DNA of 64,000 nt from assembly GCA_030737875.1 (NCBI GenBank), contig CM060918.1:769538552-769602551 (forward strand). Reading direction: 5' to 3'. Made by a program: the position numbers and the translations under genes. Source of the DNA: Allium sativum (taxonomy: Eukaryota; Streptophyta; Magnoliopsida; Asparagales; Amaryllidaceae). The notes beneath the pieces are model-generated. The model was not told the DNA's origin. It saw nothing but the letters and a program-made list of their open reading frames with translations, and did not search any database. Below, in pieces: positions 46,690 to 58,939 of this stretch. Each line of letters opens with the position of its first letter. Positions within the stretch are counted from its first letter, which is position 1.

Positions 46690-47970
46690 ACTTCATTTTC
46701 ACTTTTATTTGAACTCTATATTCAAATTCAAATTTCACTTCTATTGAATCCTATATTCAAATTCCATATTTCAAATTCCGTTTGAATTATATAGCTAAAT
46801 CCCATAGTTTAAAATTCCATTTGAATGCTATATTCAAATTCTATAATTTAAATTCCATTTGAATTCCTTTTTGAATTCTACATTCAAATTCCCTATTCAA
46901 TTCTCTTCAAATTCAAATTCTATATTTATTCTATTTGAATTTCAAATATCCAAACTCCGATTCAATTCTATTTTGAAATTTCAAATATTCAACCCCTTTT
47001 TAATTTTATCATTCAAATTCTATTTAAATCCTCTTATTTGAATTCTATTTCAAATCTAGATTCAAAACTTCATTTGAATTTCTATATTCAAATCTATTTT
47101 CAAAACTTCATTTGAATTTCTATATTCAAATCTCATAGATTAAATCCTATTTGAATTCAATTTGAATCTCTTATATTCAAATTTCATTTTCCATTTCCAT
47201 TTGAATTCTAATATTCAAATTCATTTCCAACACCATTTGAATTTCTAATATTCAAACTTATTTTTAACACCATTTGAATTTCTTCACTCAAATCCATTTG
47301 AATTCCCTTGAATCCAAATTCCATTTCAAAACCATTTGGATTTCCTATTTTGAAATCCTATTTGAAATTCTAATTCCAATTCTACTTTGAAAATCCTATT
47401 TCAAAGTTTATTTCAAATTCTATTTTTGAAATCCTACATTCAAAACTCTACTTGAATTTCTTTATTCGAATTCCTTTGAATTCAAATTTTATTTTTCAAT
47501 CTAATTTCGTCTATTCAAATTCTATTTGAACTTCTATTTGAATTTCTAATATTCAATCTCCTTTTAAAATTCAAATATTTAAACTCCTTTTCTAATTCTA
47601 CTATTCAAATCCCATTTGATTTCTATTATTCAAATTCTACTATTTAAATGCCCTTTTGAATTTCCCTTTATTCAAACCCTATTTGAATTTCTATATTCAA
47701 TTTCAAACTTTGAAATTTCTTTATTCAAATTCTATATTCAAATGTTATACTCAAATTTTATTTGAATTATATATTTAAAAATTCCATCCCAAATCCTATT
47801 TGAAATTTCTTTTGTATTTCAAATATTTCAACTCCTTTCTAATATTTAAATTCTTTTTAAATTTTCTACTTAAAAATTCTATTTCAAGTTCTATTTTGAA
47901 ATTTCATTTCAAAATTCTATTCCAAAATTCCACATTGAAATCCTATATTTTAAATTCTACTTGAATTTCA
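46690..47970. repeat. Degenerate ATTCAAATTC/TATTTGAATT array (right LTR)
   Basis: Partner of the array at 38930-40220 in the other LTR. Confidence 0.75.
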
Positions 47971-48486
47971 AATTCTTTTTGAGAAAAACAGAATTTCCCT
48001 TTTTAAACCTCAAATATCATTCTCATGATATTTTAATAAATTAACAATTGGCCCAGTGATATTTAAAACAATCAAATCACCCAATTTTCAATCATTTGGT
48101 TTTTAACACATCATGTATGAATATATATGAAATCAAACAAACAACAAACAAACAAATAATATATTTTTGAGGAATCCAGTTGGATTCCTCCAACCTGTTT
48201 TCCTGCATTCACAGATGTTAGCACATAAATAATACCCATTCTGCTTCGTGGCAGAATATCGTGGTATAGAAGGTCATCCACTAATCATAGCGTGGGGCGT
48301 ATAGGGTAATCATCCGCTAATGAAACTGCGGGCATCCGCTAGTGAGACTGCGGGAATCCAACCAATCAATCAACCCAATATATATATAATAGCCTAAATA
48401 ACTAATATATAAAACAAGCAAAAAAATCCAAACAAGCAACAACAATTATTTTTAACGAAATAAAAATAATTAGAAGTAAAAGGTGA

Positions 48487-48501
48487 GTGAGATTTACTCA
48501 C
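48487..48501 (-). other. Conserved hairpin overlapping a splice-donor consensus (right LTR)
   Basis: Minus strand GTGAGTAAATCTCAC, identical to the left LTR and to the solo LTR. Confidence 0.55.
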
Positions 48502-50017
48502 CAGGCTTTTTATTTGCCGAATATTCCATTTAAATTCCATTGAGAAGTATTTTGACAATGCAAAGCCAAAGCATCTCGTTTCACAAAGATCTGTTATCGC
48601 GTAATAAATTATACTTATGTACAAGATTCATATCAATATTTATTTATCTATTTTATTTATTTTCATTGGTTAATGAAAAATATAAACTAATTCCTATACA
48701 TTTATCAATTACCACATTAACTATTTATTTTAATGATTCCCCAAATAAATTTCTTTAAATATATTTCTAATTGCATAAAAACATTTCCATATAAGATAGA
48801 AATCGAAAATCGAAATATACCTTAATCCATGTTTTTAATTCTTCCTAAACTGTCGCACCCAAATCCGCGAGTACTGAAGTTGATCTTCAGGATTTCCGCA
48901 GCTTCGAAATCGCGATGGTCTCCAAATCAACCTTGTTCAACCCTAGCCTTTGTCAGCTTCCATGCACGGCACCACCTTTCCGTTTCTGACACTGATACCC
49001 TACCCTGTAGAAATCGCGACATCCACCTGAAGCCCTAAAACGAAATCCCTAATTGACGATGTTCCCAATTCAAACACCCCCAATTACCCTCCGGTCACCC
49101 ACCCCACTACTAGACAACAATCGCTGGCTCCAAAATTCTCAACTTGAGGTTGCGTTGCTCGCATTTGAAAAGGCCAGGAACCGCGTCGATTATCCTTCTG
49201 ACTCCTGGAGATATCGCGCGATTGATTTTGAAATGGAAACAACAGCTTCCATTTTTATTTGATTACAAAAATCGGGAAAGGGAATGGATCGAATGAAGCC
49301 TCTGATTTTAGAAAGAAGGAAACCGTGGTTTTCATGGAGGTGGCTTTATTCGTTTGGGTGGATTGTGAATAAGAGGAGTGATTCTCGATTTAAAATTGCT
49401 GAGTAAAAAGGAACAGAAGGAAGAGAAATTGCGAAATATATAGAGAAAGACGAGGAACCATACGTACAAGAGCTTTAAATGAAGGTCGGGCAAAGTACAG
49501 ACATTTTTAATTGGATTTGATTTCGATTCGATTTAAAGAGATTTTTATTTCTCTTAAACAGATATCGATTTGATTTCAAATCTATCCACAAATCAGATAT
49601 TTTGGGGTTCATTAATTTAAACCACTAACCGCTATTTTAACGCAACTACTGTTATTTCAATAGTGTAACGCCATTCTGAACTAACTGAATATATTTTGAT
49701 TTTTAATTCGAACGTAAATATAAATAACCAGAATAAATTAATATAATGTAATTTAAATTCAAAACAAATAAATTCTTCAACAGTAAATCACTATTATCGT
49801 CGTTTATATTCAAACAGAATATATATTGATCATCTAAACCATTTCGATTCAGTTTTATCTTCGAATTGAATTATTTCAATTCTCGTATTCTAATAATAAA
49901 TCGTTTATCGATTATAAATCGATAATTCAATAAAAAAAATTCTTTTATATTATCAATTCAATATTTAAGCGATATTAAATATTTAAAATAACCGTTCGAA
50001 AAATCTGGGTCGTTACA

Positions 50018-50022
50018 GGTAT
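50018..50022. other. Target-site duplication of the giant-LTR element, right copy
   Basis: GGTAT, matching 35659-35663. After it the interrupted solo LTR resumes and ends at 50344. Confidence 0.9.
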
Positions 50023-50344
50023 AGACTATCATATTTTCGTTGTGTACTATGTGGTATCGGGAAACATGTGTTTATAACTGTTCCAGGTATAACTAATGTG
50101 TTCTGATGATGGTATGTATATACAGTTACTGATTTTTATTTCAAAAGTTATGTTATTTAATATATTTTATTTGTTCCATTGTGAGATTTGTGTTCTTCGT
50201 TTTTTCTTTTATTCCAACTTTTCTTTCTTTCTATTCTTCATCCTATAACTTCTTTATACTAATGATTCGTATTTCTGTGTCATTTGGGTTGGACGTGTGG
50301 TGTTATTAGTCAACTCAAAGCGTACGGATTTGCGGGCCGTTACA

Positions 50345-51268
50345 TTTCTATCACTTCCAACCTACCAACACTTGTCAGAAAATTCCTATGTTGGCACCAT
50401 ACAACAAGTTTCAGTTTAACAAGGCCATTCAGCAAAGCAAAAGTAAAGTCACAAACTTTTAGATCCATATAGGCTAGGCTATACAAAAGCATATTCAATA
50501 TTATTTTTATATTGATCAAGCATCCAAAATTTTAAAGAATGTTGAATTATAAGGGTACATGTATAAAACTGATTCTCACAAAAAATAGTTTTAGCAAGTT
50601 TGACTGTGTAATGGTATGATTACTGTGAATTCATATTTTATATATCCCAGATCTTATCTAGATTGTTATGGTATAAATATTGTACATTCATGTTTTATGT
50701 ATCTGACATATTAATATAAAATCTTAGCCAGCCAACACTGTGAACTCCTAATATAACGTTTATTAATCCTTCATTTCACATCTTGGTTGATACTCATTGA
50801 ATAAAAGAATGATTAATTTACTTAACATAATACAGGTTGCAATAACTATAAAATCGTGTAATTATTCTTTCTTATTTTATGAAATTGTTGCTGAATTAGA
50901 AAAATACAATTCATCGGTCTTTTTTTTTCTTTTTACGAAATTGCTGCTGAATTAGAAAAATACAATTCATTCATCTTTTTTGTTTTTTTAAAGATTTTTG
51001 TCTAAAGCCCGGTTTTTTTTAATTACTAGGTAGGTAGTATTTTTTTTTCAATTACTACAATATGATATGCTGCAGTATTTTTGTCAGTTTTCATTTTCTT
51101 ATTCCTCTATATGATATAATACTATAGTGTTTTCTGTCAAAATTATTTCAAGGTAATTAGCAGTATGATATGCTATTTCGCTTATGTCAAATAGTAAGTT
51201 TATTTGGTTGGTTGGATGTTTTTCTATCCTATTTTGAAGTTTGGTTTGAGCCCTATTAGCGCCACCAG
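50345..51268 (+). other. Host DNA before the DPH4-like exon; probably intron
   Basis: Begins with the second TTTCT target copy. From about 50860 it matches 28604-28770. It ends in 'gccaccag', an acceptable 3' splice site in front of the exon. The stretch shows no other coding sequence. Confidence 0.45.
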
Positions 51269-51522
51269 ATGATGCTGAAATGTTCCCTTCAGATGAAATG
51301 TCGGCAGAGGATTTGGACGACTCAGGAGAGTTCTATTATGAATGTAGATGTGGGGATTACTTTACGATTAGCATTGCCGAGCTTGAGAAGATAGGTCTTC
51401 CTTTATGTGAAAATGGAGTGTCAAAATTGCATTTGGGTGCTAATATATTTCCTACATCAGTTCTTCTTCCTTGTAGCTCTTACTCACTCAAGATTCGGGT
51501 GATAATAGATGCCCGTGGTTGA
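51269..51522 (+). pseudogene. Terminal exon with a CSL zinc finger, DPH4-like, probably non-functional
   Basis: The open frame (DDAEMFPSDEMSAEDL...) contains EFYYECRCGDYFTISIAELE and a LPC.SYSLKIRVIIDARG end, the pattern of the CSL (DPH-type) zinc finger at the C-terminus of DPH4, a DnaJ-domain cochaperone of diphthamide synthesis on elongation factor 2. The family binds zinc through CxC and CxxC; here the second pair reads CSSY, so the last cysteine is lost. No J domain is found in the window. An acceptor splice site lies just before the exon. The 5' part may be missing or may have been separated by the 20.5-kb giant-LTR insertion. I call it a degenerate fragment. Confidence 0.65.
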
Positions 51523-53782
51523 TTTTGCTTGTAGATTTCTTGTCAATGAAATCTGTCATGTAGTTATTAAATAGATCCAATAAACTGATAGGTGGTCTAG
51601 TTTTAAGCTATTATAGGAACTAAAATAAGATAGGAGTATTCATTTTGTAATCTGAAATAGTGAAAACATGTGGTTGCCACTGTTCATCGTTAATTTTTTT
51701 TAAATATATGGGAGTAAATTAGTTTTGCGGCAGATGCATACTCTCAGATTATTCAATGGTTGAAAATAACTCTCTTAGATGACCCAAAAAAAAACAAATT
51801 TAGAACATTTGATTTTGTCACATTAATTAAACATCCACTTTTATCTACTTTGAGACTCTAAAGTTTATGGCTAATCGCCTTAGCAAGTTCTGAAAGAATA
51901 ATTGGTTTTTCTTCATGCAGCAAAGAACTAATGGTGTAGATTTAATCATAAGTGCTACAAGATCAAGCAATGTCAAGCAGGTATGTATATGAGTTTGAGT
52001 ACATAATTGATAATATAGTTCGAATATATAAGTAAATGCTTTTCTCTCAGGTTATGTGAAACTAGCTGGGAATCTTAATCATACAATTGATAAGTTATTT
52101 ACACTGGACCTTGAATTTTGATCTGAGTCACTAATTGGATTTCCTTTTGCAGTCCTTATTTAATTAGCAACATTTTTAACGTTTCCTATGATTGAGTTAG
52201 CCTTTTTACATGTTTTCTACAACTAAGCAGGTAGCAACACATTCAATGTGCATAGGATATTTTGGTTTTGCATGAAATTGATTGGTAAAGATACGTTACA
52301 GGGGCAGATTTTGTGCATATAATCTTGCAGGACTACCCATTTGGAAATAAAAGTAGATGTACAACTTAAGAAGGACAACATAAAATCAAATGCTACAATT
52401 TAATAAGATTACCCATTTGGAAGCAAATCTATAGTTTTAGTTTGTTTTCGTTCAGTCTTTTTTTGAGTATGATATTCTGTTGATGAATTTATCATGTAAC
52501 ATTTCTACTGAAGTTAAACATTTATCTTTCATCCCTACTTCTGAGTAGTTGCTTTTTTTCCATCAAATATTAATGATTGGCTTCCAATTATATAAGAGTA
52601 AGAAGCCTATGACTGACTATGTACCATCAACCCTCTTTTAATATATTTTTTATAAGGAAACTATAGATAGACATAAAATTTTGACATAATTGATGATACA
52701 ATAAATTTAAACCATTGGATTATCCTATAAACTTCGCTCTTAAAAATATGTTTTAACAGATAATTTTGTATTTCATATCCAATTATATGATGAATTCATG
52801 ATGTGTGTTAACCTTTAATTTGATTTACTTTTCTTTTTATTTCTTCAATTCATTAGTGGTTTAGAGTTGCAAAATAACTAAACATTAACGTTACACTGAT
52901 CGTACTTGATATATGATAAAAATATATGTATATATTTGTGATTGATTCGAATCAACACTTTGATAGTATATTCTTAGTTTCATGTTGGTTTACATGTAAA
53001 ATTCAGTTTAATTGAATTTTCTCTTTTTTAATTACTTCTAGTTTCCCTTAAAGTACCATATTTTTTTTTAATAAAATCTGATTTGAAATATGTTTTAATA
53101 GATAATTTTGTATTCCATACTGAATACTTTAACGGTCGGTTTTCCCACCGTTATATAGTAATACTAGTAATAGGGAAAAAAATAAGTCAGTTTCCCTTAA
53201 AAAATCATAATTCTTATTGAACGACCATAAATTTTAATCAAAAATGACCACATTTATTGATCAAGAACTTAAAAGCAACAGTTTGACATTAGCGAGAAAT
53301 TAAGCAATTGAAAATCATTTTCTATTTTAAATATACTTATTTTAGTAAATAGAAGCAAAAGCCGCTTATTAATTACATTCAAGATGCATTATTTAAGATA
53401 TAGAGAAAAAAGGAACTAAATAATTCACCTGTTTTATAAATCGAAGTTGAATGAATTTGAAATACTAATAAGCCCTCGTTTACATGGTTTATTCCAGATA
53501 TTGGTTGTTGTGCTAAAAACAAAATAACATCACAAAACAAACAGATATACGGAAACATACATACAGATGCATGCATAAACTGGAAAAAATGATGTCTATC
53601 CATTATTTGCTTAGATTCAAACAATTTTGATCCACATTGTTATTACTTTAGAATCCAAAATAATCAGTAATGCAGTTATATGATTTAGTGCGTTTATGTT
53701 ACGAAAAATATGTCATATAAGATGTACTATAGTCACAAAGGTCCAGCTACTTCTGATCTATATCAGTTAAAAAGTATTTTGA
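51523..53782. other. AT-rich non-coding stretch, one exon-like segment
   Basis: Mostly anonymous. The segment 51921-51980 is bordered by 'tcttcatgcag' and 'gtatgtat', good splice acceptor and donor sites, is exactly 60 nt and is open in one frame (QRTNGVDLIISATRSSNVKQ). It could be a downstream exon of an unknown transcript or chance. Confidence 0.35.
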
Positions 53783-53791
53783 CCAAAGTTA

Positions 53792-54370
53792 GGGGACTGT
53801 TGTCCCTCCGCATTTGGTTAAGGGAAGTATAATTTTAAGGGGACTCTAGCTTATTTTTATTTTATTTTTTGTTAGGGGGGTCTGGTTTATTTTTTTTTTT
53901 AAAAAAGAAAAACATACCTAACTACCCCTGGTTCGTGACTTATGTTAAACCCTAACTTACTAAATTCAGCGCAAGTAACAAACGTGCAAATTACCAAACA
54001 TCTCAATTACACAAATTCGATACAGCATATTAAATCAAAAAATTTATTTCTACATTTTTTTTAAATTAACCATACTAATTCCAATATGAAATTTACAATT
54101 AACTACCGGATTCGTTGCCTTCTGTTCACACATGAAACTTTCTTGTGTCTTCATTAGATTAATTATATCTATGTTTTATTTTTATGTGCAGCATTAAATT
54201 GTAAGCATTAATTAAGGTTTAAGTTTTATGGTTTATATCAATCAAGATTAAAGGGGTTAATATCGGAATTTTAATTTATGTTTAAGGGAAGGCTTTCCTT
54301 AATCGGAATTATACAATAAATAAAAATTGGTCCTCCCCTTAACCAAATGTGGAGTCCCTTTAACAATGCT
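53792..54370. mobile_element. MITE with 9-bp target duplication, possibly Mutator-like
   Basis: The 579-bp element is flanked by the exact 9-bp repeat CCAAAGTTA (53783-53791 and 54371-54379). Its ends are inverted and imperfect; the best block is 'catttggttaaggg' in both. A 9-bp duplication points to the Mutator superfamily. The end sequences resemble the MITE at 4367-4911. It has no coding capacity. Confidence 0.75.
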
Positions 54371-54379
54371 CCAAAGTTA

Positions 54380-56404
54380 ATGGACAAGACAAAAAACAAA
54401 ATAAGAGAAAAGATGTGCCGGTGGAATTAAGACTTGCTGACTTATGCTAGTGGGTGGCTTCGATGCATAGATTTTTGTTGTTGTTATCCTGTGAAACTAT
54501 ATCTCAGATTAGGTTATTTATTATAGGTTATTTAAAAAGGTAATAAAACCTATCATTATATATAATCTAAAAAGTGGGCACTCTCGAAATAATAAAATGT
54601 CAGTCAAGAATTTAGGTCATTTTCTTCCTTTGTTCCCACAAAAAGAAAGTAACATAATCCAGTTATGCAGCAACCATCCTAGAGATTGAAGATAAGTCAT
54701 GTCAGGCTTTCCTTGTGTAACTTTATACATTTTATCATTATCGGTTGAATCATTAATTGGTTAAAAAAATCCTACAATCGAAATGTCATCCTCCCTGTGT
54801 TTGCTTCGAATTGATACTGTAAAGCTCAAAGACAACATCTTGTAAAGGATTGGTCGACGTAAAGCTGAAAAATACCATTACAACCTAAGTAGACTGCTCA
54901 GCCTCAAACTCAAGAGATCAGAATATGCTAAGCTCATCTATGCTATAGTAGGAAGGAAAATCTACCCCTCCATAAATAATTCATCAAGTCAATCATCACC
55001 AACGCCTTGCTTTCAGATAAACTGCCATTCAAGCAAACTACAATATGTAATTCAAAATGCCCGAATAAGAAATGAACCGCTTACTCTCATATCATCATAT
55101 CGTCATAATAATATTGAGAACATGTAAATTAACTTATTGTATACACATGTGTTAAATGATATAAATAGATAAGAACTAGCATCATTTAACAATTGTTATT
55201 GAAATAATATGATTATACAATGTGTGGAGAATAGAAGGATATATTTATCACAATCCAGAAAAGTTGCAAGAATCAAAACGCAACAATTTTATATATTTTT
55301 GAATTATTCAACAAAAAAATTCACATAATTCTGAAACATTTATCAAACAAAAACGAGAATAAGACAACATAGATCATTCTTATGTAAAAATAATGAAATC
55401 TGTGAGGAGTTCGAATCTAATCCACAATTGCCAATAAATTTTAAGGCAAAAAAACTATCTAAAATAAATTGAAATGTAAAAAGGTACAAACGAAAGAAAT
55501 TTAATATCTTTAATAACTTTTTTGCATCAATTAACACATGGAAAAAACAGAAGTGCATCTTCTATATAGAATACGAGAGAACAGTTTTGAATGAATTTTA
55601 AGGTAAAAAAAATTATTTGATAAAAAACTGAAATGTAAAAAGATATAAACCAAAGATTTAATTTTTTTAACAACCTTTTTACATTATTTGAGCCAAACAT
55701 AAGAAACCGCGGAAGATTCGTTTGGAATAAGAAAATACATGCAATAAAAAAGAAACAAAGTTGAAAGATTCGCTATAAATTTGCCTTCTGGAAAAGAGGA
55801 AGAAACTAAAAAGGAAAATACAGATTTGTAAACAAAATCAGATCAAAATTGGGTGGAAATCAAACAAATGAACTGAAATGTGACAAAATAAAAAATTGGT
55901 AGTAAGTAAATTTATGAATTGACCAACTTCAGTAGAAGCATTAAATTCTCCTTTTGAGATTGCTTTAGCAAAATCACTGAAAACTCAAGTATGCTTGAAA
56001 ATCAGTAAACTATATTTTCATAAGAGTAAAAATAAATGTAAACATGACCATACCTGAGATGAAATATTAACAAACTAAACCATTTAGCAAATATGAAAAC
56101 AAATGAGTGTGAAAGAATTAAATTAAGGTAGGGAAAGAAATTAATATTGAAATAGAAATACTTCCTTTAATTGACAATGTAGGACATAAATGACATTTAA
56201 AGAGAAACATTGAAAATAATGTTAAAGAATGGAAATAGTAAACTAATTCTAGAATGAAAACACACATAAATATATTCAATATGGATATATTTAGGAATAA
56301 AATAAAATTATAATAATAGTGCTCAAAATAAACATGTGTCATAAATGGTATAAAACAACCAAATAGAAGGAAGTTCCAATACATACATATATGTATATAT
56401 ATAC

Positions 56405-56454
<50 letters not shown>

Positions 56455-57526
56455 GACTCACGCAAAACATATCTATATTTGAAAAGGAAAACAGAGCAAC
56501 AATTCCTATTCAATTTCAGCTACGAAATTAGTACTTTTTACGGTAGTTCCGATACATGTTGGGTACATAATATTTCTAACTATTTACCTACAATTTATGT
56601 TCAAACTTAATCATGACTTTATTGTTTCTTTTAGCAATACTACACCACATTAGGTACGTAATACTTCTTTTCATTTGCCTGACGATTAAGGGAACATTTG
56701 AATCTTCCAATATAGCAAATTGGTACAATATATAGTATAATATAGTGCTTAAATAACTAACCATTCAAACTTTCATGAATTCTATGGTTTTTATTACTAC
56801 TTAGGCATGACTTGTACCGAATCCTTTCCAAAGTAACATATGTGATTCTTTAGTAAAACAGTTGCTCTAAGAGTTGCCAAAAGTACAACAGTCATGGGTT
56901 TCTTTTGATAACGCGATACTCTAATGATCTATTAATATATAGTCATTGTGGGCATAAAAAATAGGCTATGTACATTTCATGTACTGCTATATATTAAACT
57001 TGATACAATTTCAGTTCCTTGTTTTCCTTTGCTATTTCTATTTTGATTTTTCACCTACTATTTTAAATCCATTAACTAATAACATTTTTACACGTATTTA
57101 AGTCCATTACCATTGTTATCAAATAATACAAATAAACATAATTACTATCAACATGATGTCAAGGAAATAAATCTAGAATCGACAACTAATATCAATGTAA
57201 TAATTATACATTAATGATAAAGGAAAAATAATTATATTATATATGAATGATTAATAATTTGTTGTCTTTCTAAAACTAGATATCGAGAAATTTAAATAAT
57301 AATTTATCCTTCAAAAGTGTGTTAACTATTTAAGAAGATTTCGGTATGGACTTAGTAAATATGCAACATACACTACTCTAAACATATGATCCATAATTAT
57401 ATGAAGACTATGGCAAACTGTAATTCAAAAAATGCAAAATAAGCAATCTACCACATTGGAAAAAATTATATTGCTCTAAAAGTAACTATGAAAAAAGTAG
57501 TAAAGGGATTATACATGCCTAGAACA
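54380..57526. other. AT-rich non-coding stretch, no gene seen
   Basis: No protein motif or RNA gene could be supported. It includes the microsatellite at 56381-56455. It is the left flank of the third giant LTR. Confidence 0.4.
56381..56455. repeat. TA/TATG microsatellite
   Basis: About 75 bp of alternating 'atatat', 'acatatat' and 'gtatatat'. The Ile/Tyr-rich frames through it are artefacts. Confidence 0.9.
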
Positions 57527-58450
57527 TGTAATAACCCGGAAATCCGAGCCAATTTAAAATTTTTACTTTGGCTATTTTAATGAATTTTGAATATTTAAAA
57601 TGGATTATTTTAAATAATAACGACGAGAAATTTATTTTGAATAGAATTAGAACATATATATTTATTTGAATCGACGTTAGAATATAAATATTTATTTTTA
57701 ATTATAAAAGGAATTGAAAATGGCGCGGTAGTTCGAAAATTCGATTTCAAAGTTCAAATGAATGTACAGGATTCAAAATAAACCGGATTTTAGCAAAACC
57801 AAAAATATTAGAATTTATTTGAGAATATCTTTCCAGCGAATCCGAAAAATTGAAATTTCATAGCGGGGATAAAAAGTTATGCCCAGATGAAAATGTAGAA
57901 TAATCGCTATGGAAATTTGAGCCCTTAAAAATGGAAATTTTGCAAACGATCTCTGTTTTCGACGAAACCAATTTTGTTGGATCCGGGATGTCAAGTTATT
58001 ACTAGGTTTCAAAATTCATAATTTTTGAAGTCAATATGTGAGCGTGGCAAAAGAAAACGTGTTTTGACAGTTTTAGTCAATTTGGATCGACCAGAAAATG
58101 GCCATTTTTCAAACGGTCTCATAATTTGACGAAATTAGTTTTGTTAGGACCGTACCGTAAATACGAAGCTAGAAATATTTTTTCTGGAATTTTTGGGATC
58201 CGTATGTGACCCTACGTTTGAAATTCAATATAATGATTTATATTTTAATTTGAATGAAAACTGATCGTAACAGCCTAATTGGGTTACGAAATATATCCCA
58301 ATATGTTCGGAATGGGGGTATTTGGTTAGTAACGACAGTCGGTGGGTTCGATTTTGAGTTCGAAATAAAAAGTTGCTTTATGGAATAAATTAAATAAATT
58401 AAATTAATTATTTACATAAGGCCCCCTCCCTCTTCCTTCTTACTAAGTCA

Positions 58451-58891
58451 ATGCCCTCGTATCTTTTCAAACCCGATTTGAAAGAAAAAAAAAGGGAGGG
58501 ACGATGGAGGCCGCTCTCCCCTCCCCCCCACTCTCGCTACCACCGAAGACGCCAGGTCGGAGATCCGCCACCTCGCCGTCGATGCCTGACCCCATGCCCA
58601 CTTTCTCTCCTCTTCTTCGTTCAGGACCCAAACCATGTCCTACCCCCCCTAAACTCGACAGCCGCGACGCCTGGAACCCCCCAGCCTCCTGCGCAACCCC
58701 GCCGACGCCTGAACCCCCTCCTTCCGATCGACGATGAGCCCCCTCCCTGTGAAATGCACGCAGCCCCCACCACTTCGACAGCGAACCCTAAGCCTCGAGC
58801 CTCCCGTTCCTTCGCTGCTTCCTTTGATATTTGCTTTTCAATTCAATGTGAGTTTTCAGCTCAATTTTTATTTATTTACATTGATTTTTAA
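58451..58891 (+). other. GC-rich leader of the third giant LTR
   Basis: A Pro/Ser/Arg-rich open frame of 146 codons exists, but the position matches the GC-richer leader of the other giant LTRs, several frames are open at once and no domain is visible. I treat it as the transcribed leader, not a gene. Confidence 0.5.
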
Positions 58892-58939
58892 TTTTTCAGT
58901 TTTTATATAACTTAAAATATAGGGTGCGTTTTTTACAGG

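Larger units (their letters stand above)
35664..50017 (-). mobile_element. Non-autonomous retrotransposon with two 6.6-kb LTRs and a 1.16-kb non-coding core
   Basis: The 14,354-bp element is read on the minus strand: 5' LTR 43423-50017, primer binding site 43409-43420, core 42259-43422, polypurine tract 42259-42271, 3' LTR 35664-42258. Each LTR is 6595 bp. The 5-bp target duplication GGTAT proves insertion as a unit. No gag, protease, polymerase or integrase motif is seen, so proteins must be supplied in trans. LTRs differ at only about 40 positions by eye. LTRs this long around so short a core are outside the usual LARD or TRIM layout. The polypurine region resembles that of Tekay-type elements. 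Confidence 0.93.
43423..50017 (-). repeat. 5' LTR of the giant-LTR element
   Basis: Same length (6595 bp) and organisation as 35664-42258. Small differences include one base near 43490, the length of a TA run near 48380 and an insertion of a few A/G bases near 45640. Confidence 0.93.
29810..50344 (+). mobile_element. Giant solo LTR, interrupted by a full element of the same family
   Basis: Begins TGTAACGACCCAG and ends GGGCCGTTACA with the 5-bp direct repeat TTTCT on both sides. Excluding the nested insertion (35664-50022 including one target copy) it is about 6.2 kb. No internal region or second LTR follows, so it is a solo LTR left by recombination between LTRs. It is clearly homologous to the LTRs of the nested element but in the opposite orientation and considerably diverged. 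It contains no protein gene. Confidence 0.9.

Noticed and set aside
36000..50000. Tandem segmental duplication as an explanation of the two 6.6-kb repeats
   Set aside because: The primer binding site, polypurine tract and exact GGTAT flanks show that the repeats are LTRs of a single inserted element.
56381..56455. Possible matrix-attachment or origin signal at the TA run
   Set aside because: A simple microsatellite is sufficient; nothing nearby supports a specific function.
56118..56513. 131-codon open frame with a run of Tyr and Ile
   Set aside because: It crosses the TA microsatellite and the hydrophobic pattern is a product of AT richness.
58451..58891. 146-codon proline-rich open frame
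   Set aside because: It coincides with the GC-rich leader of the third giant LTR, overlaps other open frames in two more frames and has no domain.
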